64,000 nucleotides of DNA, from NCBI RefSeq assembly GCF_000497245.1, contig NZ_AWTC01000001.1, positions 366,234 through 430,233 of the forward strand, given 5' to 3'. The stretch comes from Sporolactobacillus laevolacticus DSM 442 (GTDB lineage Bacteria; Bacillota; Bacilli; Bacillales; Sporolactobacillaceae). A program made the position numbers and the translations under genes. The notes beneath the pieces are model-generated. The model searched no databases and had not been told where the DNA came from. It worked only from the letters and a program-made list of their open reading frames with translations. Of this stretch, positions 57,657 to 64,000 are shown piece by piece (the stretch's first letter is position 1; each line of letters begins with the position of its first letter).

Positions 57657-57890
57657 ACAATGACCTCCATATAATGCTTCGTGCATGACCAAATCGTTGC
57701 AATATGAATAGTATACTCAATAAACACCTATTCTGTGTACAACGGATCTGTTCAACGCCATTAACGTTACTCATTAATACGCTCACAGCGGAAAGATCTC
57801 CTCAAGGAAATAAGGCCGCGAAAATGTGAACAGACTTGCTTTATGAACTTAGGGGTGTATACCATCCCAATCATGCCCGAGACTTATTTT

Positions 57891-57909
57891 AACCTTAATT
57901 ATCAAGGTT
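57891..57909 (-). terminator. Weak hairpin downstream of sftA
   Basis: 6-bp stem AACCTT/AAGGTT, 7-nt loop, followed by AAAATAAG on the minus strand. It may mark the sftA transcript end, but the tail is A-rich rather than T-rich. Confidence 0.25.
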
Positions 57910-57948
57910 GTAAAAGCATATTTATTAGCATTTCTTTTCTTATCGGAA

Positions 57949-60267
57949 TCAGAATTCTCCGCTTTCTTTTTGAACTGTCAAACTTTCCAGCTTGTCCTTA
58001 GAAAGCAATACTTGACGAGGCTTACTGCCATTATTGGCGGAAATCACATTGCGAAGTTCCAGTTCATCGACAAGACGCGCCGCCCGATTATAGCCCACTC
58101 GGAAATGCCTTTGGATACTTGATACTGATGCCTGACCTTGGTCAACAACGAAAGCCGTAACTTCATCAAGTAATTCGTCCTCCTGATCTGAACGCTCATA
58201 ATCCGTGCGAACAATATCAGGAGAAAAAAGATAATCCAGTTTCGGCCAATTATGAAATGCTTGGGTTACACGATTAATTTCTTCATCGGACACATAACAA
58301 GCCTGCAAACGGCGAAGACTGCGTGAGCCATTCTCAGCAAAAAGCAAATCACCTCGCCCAAGCAGTCTTTCCGCGCCTCCACAATCAAGAATAGTTCTTG
58401 AATCGGTTTGGGAGGACACGCTGAAGGCGATTCGAGTCGGAATATTTGATTTAATCAACCCGGTTATGACGTCTACCGATGGACGTTGTGTAGCAACGAG
58501 CAAGTGAATACCTGCCGCCCGCGCTTTTTGCGCTATTCTGCACACAGACTCCTCCACATCCTGCGGAGAAACCATCATGAGATCAGCCAATTCATCAATG
58601 ATGATGACTATGTATGGAATCTTCTCGCCTTGTGCCGTGCCGTCGTGTACTTTTCTATTATAGCCCTTCATGTCTCTGACCGCGTTTTGTGCGAAAATCC
58701 GATATCTCCGTTCCATCTCGTCAACTGCCCACTTAAGTGCTGCCGCTGCTTCTTTTGGCTCCGTAATTACTGGAGCTGCCAAGTGTGGAATCTCCTGATA
58801 AGGTGCCAGCTCGACAACCTTTGGATCAATCAATAGAAAACGAAGATCCTCAGGGGAAGTTCGGTAAATCAGGCTTAGAATGAGCGAATGGATGCATACA
58901 CTTTTTCCGGATCCGGTTGCTCCTGCAATGAGTCCGTGCGGCATTTTCGTCAGATCCGTCACCACTTGATTACCTGAGACATCCTGACCAAGCGCCGCTG
59001 TCAGCGGAGCAGTACTGTTTTTGTAGGTATCGGATGTCAGTAATTGTTTCAGCAGGACCGGTCGACGCACATTATTCGGTATTTCAATCCCGACAGCACT
59101 AGTCCCGGGAACAGGAGCGATACGAATCTGCTTTGCAGCGAGGCTCAATTTTATATCCTCATTCAAGCTCAGCACTTTATTTATTTTCACTCCGGGATGG
59201 AGATGGAGATCAAATCGTGTGACACTCGGTCCCTGCACAAAACCGATCACATCAGCATCGACATGGAAATTTTCAAGTGTTTCAATCAAGGTTGCTTTTT
59301 TCTCTTCAATCCATGAATCACTATCTTTTTCCGATTGCGGTGAATCCTCAAGAAAATCTAAAGACAACTGTAATCCTGGAGCCTGTTGCTGTTCAGTTGC
59401 TGGCTGAGCAGAAGAGGGACGTGTTGGCACACGATCCGATTTAAACATCAGAACATTGAAGGGAACCCTTGACTGAGTGTCGTGGCGATGCGGCGACCGT
59501 GGAAGACGACTGCTTACCTTCATCATTTCATGCTGTTCACGGACAGGTTCATTATGAGGCGTTTCCCTAATGCCGGTCGTTGATGAAGAATGACTGCTTG
59601 TCACATCGCTGTTGTAAAAAGTTGTTTTCTTCTCCAATAACGATTCTTGTGTTGCCGAATCACTCGTTTCCTGTACCTGCTCACGCGTTTGCTGCTGTTC
59701 AGCAGGAGTTGCATCATATTCCTGACTTTTACTCTTGTATTCATCTTGAAAAGCGTCAGACTTTCTGCTGATTGAAGGTTGATCTGTGATCTTTCGATCA
59801 ATCAGCGGATGCTCAGCATTCTGCGGAAGTTTAACGGATTTATGTAGCTGTTCCTCTTTTTTTCGTTCTAAAATCTGCTGCTTTTCACGTTCTTCTTTTT
59901 GCGCGTCCAGATAGAAGGACTCCTCCTGTTGCCCATGATAAAAGCTTTCAGGCGGCTGACGATAGCCAAAAACAGGAGATGGAACTTTAGTCAGACGAAA
60001 CGGCGCTTTTTTCTTGTGATGATCTACCGTCTTCTTCTGGGGAACGCCGCTAGTCTCACTTTGTCTCTGTCTTGATGCAGGAGGTTTCCTTGTTTCATTT
60101 GAGGTGCCTTCCGGATACTGAGTGAGCATTTTCACTTCAACATTCCGGTGTGTATCTTTAAAACGCCCCACATGAGATGAGGGCTGCTCAAACACATGGT
60201 TTGTTTCGCTCTCGTAATTATCATCATCATCCAAGCTGAAAAAACGACGCCACCATCTGTCGGCCAT
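57949..60267 (-). CDS. sftA: FtsK/SpoIIIE-type DNA translocase SftA
   Basis: Soluble septum-associated translocase that clears chromosome DNA from the closing septum. Residues 1-290 are polar and low-complexity with no membrane helices, distinguishing SftA from SpoIIIE. The motor has Walker A IAGATGSGKSVCIHSL and Walker B IVIIIDELADLMMV, plus ATQRPSVDVITGLIKSNIPTRIAF. A winged-helix gamma domain lies near 695-760. The 772 residues are shorter than the 952 of B. subtilis, the difference being in the linker. GAGGTG precedes the ATG. Confidence 0.93.
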   Translation of the reverse strand: MADRWWRRFFSLDDDDNYESETNHVFEQPSSHVGRFKDTHRNVEVKMLTQYPEGTSNETRKPPASRQRQSETSGVPQKKTVDHHKKKAPFRLTKVPSPVFGYRQPPESFYHGQQEESFYLDAQKEEREKQQILERKKEEQLHKSVKLPQNAEHPLIDRKITDQPSISRKSDAFQDEYKSKSQEYDATPAEQQQTREQVQETSDSATQESLLEKKTTFYNSDVTSSHSSSTTGIRETPHNEPVREQHEMMKVSSRLPRSPHRHDTQSRVPFNVLMFKSDRVPTRPSSAQPATEQQQAPGLQLSLDFLEDSPQSEKDSDSWIEEKKATLIETLENFHVDADVIGFVQGPSVTRFDLHLHPGVKINKVLSLNEDIKLSLAAKQIRIAPVPGTSAVGIEIPNNVRRPVLLKQLLTSDTYKNSTAPLTAALGQDVSGNQVVTDLTKMPHGLIAGATGSGKSVCIHSLILSLIYRTSPEDLRFLLIDPKVVELAPYQEIPHLAAPVITEPKEAAAALKWAVDEMERRYRIFAQNAVRDMKGYNRKVHDGTAQGEKIPYIVIIIDELADLMMVSPQDVEESVCRIAQKARAAGIHLLVATQRPSVDVITGLIKSNIPTRIAFSVSSQTDSRTILDCGGAERLLGRGDLLFAENGSRSLRRLQACYVSDEEINRVTQAFHNWPKLDYLFSPDIVRTDYERSDQEDELLDEVTAFVVDQGQASVSSIQRHFRVGYNRAARLVDELELRNVISANNGSKPRQVLLSKDKLESLTVQKESGEF

Positions 60268-60296
60268 TGCTATTCACCTCACCTTCACATGACCTC

Positions 60297-60926
60297 TTAG
60301 TGTGAAGCATGCATTTTCTGTACCACTAATGTATAAAAATTCTGACCCGTCTCTGTTCCGGGATCAAGAACGAGAATTCCTCTCTTTTGCGGAGCATTAG
60401 GAAGATCGAGTTCACGTGCAGAACAGATCATCCCATCTGACGATACGCCTCTGAGCACTGTAGGACGAATAATTGTGCCATTGGGCATCAAAGCGCCCAG
60501 TTTTGCAACAACCACTTTCTGGTCTTTATCAATATTTGGAGCGCCGCAGACGATCTGCAGAATCTCATTGCCACAGTCCACTCGGCAAACATGCATGTGA
60601 TCCGAATCAGGATGCTCTTCAAGATCAAGCACATGGCCAGAGACGATTAAAGGTTGTAAATCATGAGGCAGCTCCGGATCCAAACCACAATCAACCAGTT
60701 TTTTATTCAGAGCATCGATGAGCTGCTCGTCAGGTTTCACCTGGCCGGCAGTATGGACATCAAGAAATTGCGAGGCATTGGAAAAATTAAAGCCAAGCGT
60801 TTCATCTGTCCCGATGTCGTAGATTCTTGTTACTTCACCTTTACTCTGAAATGTTTGCTTTCCGCCCTCCTTTAAATAAAGAATCAGCGTATCACCAATA
60901 CCCTCACGATTATAATAAAGAATCAT
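60297..60926 (-). CDS. ytpR: YtpR family tRNA-binding protein
   Basis: A 209-residue protein with an N-terminal DUF4479 domain (1-85) and a C-terminal OB-fold tRNA-binding domain (about 95-200) like that of PheT: VSGHVLDLEEHPDSDHMHVCRVDCG, QIVCGAPNIDKDQKVVVAKLGALM and GVSSDGMICSARELDL. It lacks synthetase modules, so it is a stand-alone tRNA binder of unknown role. It is 29 bp before sftA. Confidence 0.92.
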   Translation of the reverse strand: MILYYNREGIGDTLILYLKEGGKQTFQSKGEVTRIYDIGTDETLGFNFSNASQFLDVHTAGQVKPDEQLIDALNKKLVDCGLDPELPHDLQPLIVSGHVLDLEEHPDSDHMHVCRVDCGNEILQIVCGAPNIDKDQKVVVAKLGALMPNGTIIRPTVLRGVSSDGMICSARELDLPNAPQKRGILVLDPGTETGQNFYTLVVQKMHASH

Positions 60927-61017
60927 TCGTTAAACTCCTTCCGATTACATAGGTTCCGTTGTTTCCCCGTAAAAAACCATGTAGCATGCTTTCTCATGTT
61001 TACTCTGTTAACACAGA

Positions 61018-61830
61018 TTAATCTTTTGATTTTCCAATGATTGGCCGCTTATTGGCCATAATAAAGATCGGTTCAAGGCTTTCTTTTTCAAAAACGAAAG
61101 GAAGCATGGTAATTCTTATAGTTCCTAATGTGTAAAACTTCATCGTCATTTGAGCCAGAATATCATAGCCTTCTGCATTAACAATATCGCCAAAGATCAG
61201 CACATCTTGATGCGGAATGGCAACGGTTAGGTCTCCAACTGCTTTAGCGCGCATGTCAGCAACAAGTTTTCGGTTCAATACTCTGCTGGCATCAAAGCCG
61301 TCATTTGTGTGAATAAAATAAAAAGCGTTATTTTTGACCACGTCTTTTTTGATTTTAATTGGCAGCTCGCTAAGGTTAAAAGAAGCCAATTCGATTAACG
61401 CCTGCTCATCCAGCCCTTCACGAACCAGAAACTGGTCATCAATCAACCTGCACGCATTCCCAAGATCAAGGGCATAGAAAATTTTTGTTTCAGCCGTATG
61501 GTCTCTCGTAACTAATTTGCGTCCGTCAGATGTATGGTCGGGAAATGACGCAGAACGGATCACTGGAAAAATGCGGTTTTCTTTTCCCTTTAAATGTAGA
61601 GAACTTGCCATCGCGCGTAATCCGCGATCAATAGCGAGAATGGTTTGATCCAGTGACTCAGGTCCTTCTTCATGAAAACGGCGCAAAAGCTCAGAAAGAG
61701 AGATTGTCACGCCTTGTCCACTATGTTCCTGTTCAATCCGCATGCTCTCTTTTTTCATGTCAAAACGAACAGTTCGTCCCTCAGCATTCAGTCGGCTATT
61801 AAGGATATTTATCATTTCGGCAAGATCCAT
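61018..61830 (-). CDS. ytpQ: DUF1444 protein YtpQ
   Basis: Cytosolic protein of 270 residues; the DUF1444 pattern is seen in VTISLSELLRRF, GRKLVTRDHTAETKIFYALDL, NNAFYFIHTNDGFDASRVLN and IPHQDVLIFGDI. Function unknown. Its position next to ytpR matches B. subtilis. The start is ATG 61830 after AAAAGGGG; TTG 61836 is possible. The hairpin repeat copy 2 lies just upstream. Confidence 0.87.
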   Translation of the reverse strand: MDLAEMINILNSRLNAEGRTVRFDMKKESMRIEQEHSGQGVTISLSELLRRFHEEGPESLDQTILAIDRGLRAMASSLHLKGKENRIFPVIRSASFPDHTSDGRKLVTRDHTAETKIFYALDLGNACRLIDDQFLVREGLDEQALIELASFNLSELPIKIKKDVVKNNAFYFIHTNDGFDASRVLNRKLVADMRAKAVGDLTVAIPHQDVLIFGDIVNAEGYDILAQMTMKFYTLGTIRITMLPFVFEKESLEPIFIMANKRPIIGKSKD

Positions 61831-61902
61831 AAGCAATCAGCCCCTTTTCTTTCCATCCACACCATCACACCGCCTCCTGAACCACGAGAACGCGGTTCAG
61901 CC

Positions 61903-62007
61903 AACTTCCACAGGATGTGGTGACTTCTGCGTTGTGCATAGGACGTACTTCCGCAGGATGCGGTGGCTTTCGCGTTGTACACAGGACGCGTACGCATTTA
62001 GCGAAAG
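61903..62007. repeat. Two-unit hairpin repeat, locus 2
   Basis: Units start with CTTCC at 61905 and 61948 (period 43, as at locus 1). Stems are CCACA/TGTGG (61908-61920) and CCGCA/TGCGG (61951-61963), the latter changed on both arms relative to the former. An outer stem CTTTCGC/GCGAAAG (61967-61973, 62001-62007) encloses the last hairpin. Confidence 0.75.
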
Positions 62008-62070
62008 ATCCTCTTCTTATTAGCAGAAGATCCTTCTTAACCTTTTCCCGGACTTTCGAACAGTCTCTAT
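62004..62070. repeat. Dispersed repeat copy B
   Basis: AAAGATC (62004-62010), TTAGCAGAAGATC (62020-62032), CTTAA and TTTCGAACAG (62054-62063) match copy A at 36578-36640 in order and spacing. It directly abuts the hairpin repeat. Confidence 0.55.
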
Positions 62071-62106
62071 TAGTTTAGCATAGGCATGCTCCTATTTAAC
62101 AGCACC

Positions 62107-62646
62107 TTAACCTTCCCCATGCTGAACGTTTTTTTGGTGCGCATACATGCCCTCAATTAATTTAAGAATGTGAAGAAACATCTCCGTACGTGTAATTCTT
62201 CCCTCTGTCAAAACACCGATGGTTCCACCATGTGTATGGACATTTTTCTGATGTGCATAGGCATCAGCGATATCCCCGAGCTCGTTTCCGGCTCGGACAC
62301 CTTCAGCAAGCACTTCAGGAAGGAGAATTCTGGCGCCTCCCGCACTGATCACATGACCGAAGCGGTCAGCAGCCGCTGCCCAGTTACATAAATACATGTC
62401 ACCTTCGATATCGGACACACCACCCTCCATACCAATGCCAAACGACACAGCTTCATCCTGATCCAGCACGGCTTTTGCACGATTAATTGCGCCTTGCCGA
62501 GTCTCAATGTCGGACATAGGCATTGCAGACACACCTGAAGGTACATTATAGCTTCGAATTATTGCATCTATATCACCGCTACGTATTAATTGTTTTACAG
62601 CATCTATTTTCGCCGGATTTTTCGTTCCCACTCCAATGATGGTCAT
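62107..62646 (-). CDS. DUF84 family inosine/xanthosine triphosphatase-like protein
   Basis: Predicted non-canonical purine NTP phosphatase (YjjX type) that cleans ITP/XTP. The start IIGVGTKNPAKIDAVKQLI and the core VSFGIGMEGGVSD, GGTIGVLTEGRITRTEMFLHIL fit the DUF84 family. The 179 residues are normal. Oddity: YAHQKNV occurs twice, near 128-134 and again at the C-terminus 167-173, encoded with different codons. It is the last clear minus-strand gene before ytzB. Confidence 0.85.
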   Translation of the reverse strand: MTIIGVGTKNPAKIDAVKQLIRSGDIDAIIRSYNVPSGVSAMPMSDIETRQGAINRAKAVLDQDEAVSFGIGMEGGVSDIEGDMYLCNWAAAADRFGHVISAGGARILLPEVLAEGVRAGNELGDIADAYAHQKNVHTHGGTIGVLTEGRITRTEMFLHILKLIEGMYAHQKNVQHGEG

Positions 62647-62910
62647 TCAATTGCCTTCTTTCCTCAACTTCTTTATAAAAAACTGTCTGCAGATCATATA
62701 AAAATGAATTAATGGCTATAGACTTAATCGTTCAAACATCAGTTGGCTATATTTTACTTGGTAAAACGAACAGCTAACATTATACTTTTAAATAGGCATT
62801 TAAAAATCCAGTAACATGGCAGGATCTTTATCTAAGAGCAAAGGGTTTCGGCTCAGGTTTGCCAAAACTGCTAAGTCCTGTCCTGCGGAATCAGGAACGG
62901 AGGAGTTAAG

Positions 62911-63234
62911 ATGAGCAAACACTTTGGAACAGCCATTGTTGTGGGGGCAATTGCAGGATACCTTGCCGGAATCGCCACATGCCGATTAATGGCTGAGAAA
63001 AAGACCTTAAGTTCAGAACATGTATTAGATCGCGTAAAAAAAGCGGTTAGCGAGCAATTGCCAATAAACGGTGCCTGGATTTATCTTACCCCCCACAAAT
63101 GGTCAAAAGACAGTTTTACCCATTTTGTGTATAAAGGGGGTCTGACCTCGAGCGAAAACGGGATCAGCCGTCACTTTGACTTTATAGCAGATGCGCACAG
63201 CGGGACACTCTTGGAATTAAAAGCACAAAAATAG
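62911..63234 (+). CDS. ytzB: YtzB-like small exported PepSY-type protein
   Basis: The 107 residues start with a hydrophobic Gly/Ala-rich segment (TAIVVGAIAGYLAGIATCRLM) that may act as anchor or signal, followed by a PepSY-like domain ending FDFIADAHSGTLLELKAQ. GGAGGAG precedes the ATG. YtzB neighbours trmB in Bacillus. Function unknown, possibly protease inhibition or cell-surface interaction as proposed for PepSY domains. The gap 62647-62910 shows no gene. Confidence 0.82.
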   Translation: MSKHFGTAIVVGAIAGYLAGIATCRLMAEKKTLSSEHVLDRVKKAVSEQLPINGAWIYLTPHKWSKDSFTHFVYKGGLTSSENGISRHFDFIADAHSGTLLELKAQK

Positions 63235-63240
63235 AAGTAG

Positions 63241-63265
63241 GGCCCCATGCTCGGAGCGTGGGGCC
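63241..63265. terminator. GC-rich hairpin between ytzB and trmB
   Basis: GGCCCCA/TGGGGCC with inner GCTC/GAGC. Lies between the converging ytzB and trmB; no T-run on either side, so termination strength is uncertain. Confidence 0.55.
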
Positions 63266-63268
63266 GCT

Positions 63269-63910
63269 TCATTCACTGGAAATTGCTTCGCAGCGATAAA
63301 TACGCTGACCTTTTTCAGAAAACTTTTCTTCGTACTCTGTAACGACATTATCCTTTACCCGTGCATGATGAAGGTCGAGACTAATGTTTTGCAGTGTAAA
63401 GCCGTACTTGGAAAAACTTTCAAGTGAGTATTCAAATAAGGCTTGATTATCCGTTTTAAAATGCAGGATACCACCTTTTTTCAATACATATTCATACTGG
63501 GCGAGAAATGTAGAGTAGGTGAGCCTGCGTTTCTCATGGCGATTTTTCGGCCACGGATCACAAAAATTGAGATAAAGAGCGTCTACCTCATCTTCGGCAA
63601 AGAACTCAGTGAGTCCCCTGGCATCCTCATTAATCAGCCTCACATTTTCAATCTCTTCATCCAAGCATCTATCAAGTGCTGTGACAATGATGCTTTCATG
63701 CAGTTCGATCCCCACGAAATTATTATTCGGATATTTTTTTGCCATACCCGTGATAAAACGTCCTTTTCCCGAACCAATTTCTACATGAAGCGGCGCCTCT
63801 CTATGAAACTCGTCATGCCACTCGCCGTTACAATCTCTAGGCGACTGAACAACAATATCCGAATGACGGTCAAGTTTTCCCTTAGCCCAGGGTTTATGGC
63901 GTACTCTCAT
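63269..63910 (-). CDS. trmB: tRNA (guanosine(46)-N7)-methyltransferase TrmB
   Basis: Methylates G46 of tRNA using SAM. The SAM-binding GSGKGRFITGMAKKYPNNNFVGIELHE and the catalytic FCDPWPKNRHEKRRLTYSTFLAQY are present. The 213 residues and MRVRHKPWA start are typical. Upstream of 63910 to the window edge no further gene was seen. Confidence 0.96.
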   Translation of the reverse strand: MRVRHKPWAKGKLDRHSDIVVQSPRDCNGEWHDEFHREAPLHVEIGSGKGRFITGMAKKYPNNNFVGIELHESIIVTALDRCLDEEIENVRLINEDARGLTEFFAEDEVDALYLNFCDPWPKNRHEKRRLTYSTFLAQYEYVLKKGGILHFKTDNQALFEYSLESFSKYGFTLQNISLDLHHARVKDNVVTEYEEKFSEKGQRIYRCEAISSE

Positions 63911-64000
63911 GTATAACGCTCCTTTACACTCAACTAATTTATCAACATCCAGAACAGTCTGCGCATAACTCTACAAACTGTCTGATTTTTACCCACAGCT

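Overview
The window reads as chromosomal backbone of a low-to-moderate-GC, endospore-forming member of the Bacillales. Spore genes (ytxC, the GerW-family gene ytfJ, an alpha/beta-type small acid-soluble spore protein with a sigma-G-like promoter, ytvI) sit in a gene order that largely follows the Bacillus subtilis ytxC-dnaI-dnaB to trmB segment. Three departures suggest a fermentative relative such as Sporolactobacillaceae (inference only): there is no malate dehydrogenase gene between icd and phoP, pyruvate kinase is short, and complete pst and his operons lie inside this segment. No rRNA, tRNA, CRISPR array, prophage or intact insertion sequence was seen.

Layout. 1-8.1 kb (all minus): replication and repair genes ytxC (cut by the window edge), dnaI, dnaB, nrdR, coaE, mutM, polA. 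8.1-14.7 kb (minus): a phosphate block, pstS-pstC-pstA-pstB followed by phoP-phoR; pstS is preceded by four PhoP-box-like hexamers at an 11-bp period. 14.7-24.3 kb: central carbon and lipid supply, icd, citZ, ytvI (plus), fxsA-like, a thioesterase, pyk, pfkA, accA, accD. 24.7-35 kb: dnaE, nrnA, ytoI, ytkL, pepQ (plus), ackA, ytxK. 35-43.5 kb: sporulation genes ytfJ-ytfI, then the overlapping eight-gene operon hisZGDBHAFI with a good sigma-A promoter and a strong terminator. 43.5-51 kb: SASP, thiI and its cysteine desulfurase partner, ezrA, a TSUP permease, refZ, ytsP, and rpsD behind a structured leader. 51.2-64 kb: a class A penicillin-binding protein, ccpA, ytxG-ytxH, murC, sftA, ytpR, ytpQ, a DUF84 phosphatase, ytzB and trmB.

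How the genes work together. PhoPR probably controls the adjacent pst transporter. CcpA is encoded here and a CcpA-like site lies before citZ. DnaI and DnaB load the replicative helicase; DnaE and PolA synthesise DNA. AccDA, PfkA, Pyk and AckA link glycolysis to lipid synthesis and overflow metabolism. EzrA, MurC, the PBP, SftA and RefZ serve wall growth and division. NifS-ThiI forms a sulfur-relay pair for tRNA thiolation and/or thiamin.

The least explained signals are intergenic. A two-unit, 43-bp-period hairpin repeat occurs at 56.13-56.25 kb and 61.90-62.01 kb, with a compensatory stem change between copies. A second dispersed repeat occurs at 36.5 kb and 62.0 kb, with a fragment at 22.4 kb. 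Palindromes sharing the half-site GTGTGAA occur upstream of icd and of the thioesterase. No clearly new multi-gene system was found.
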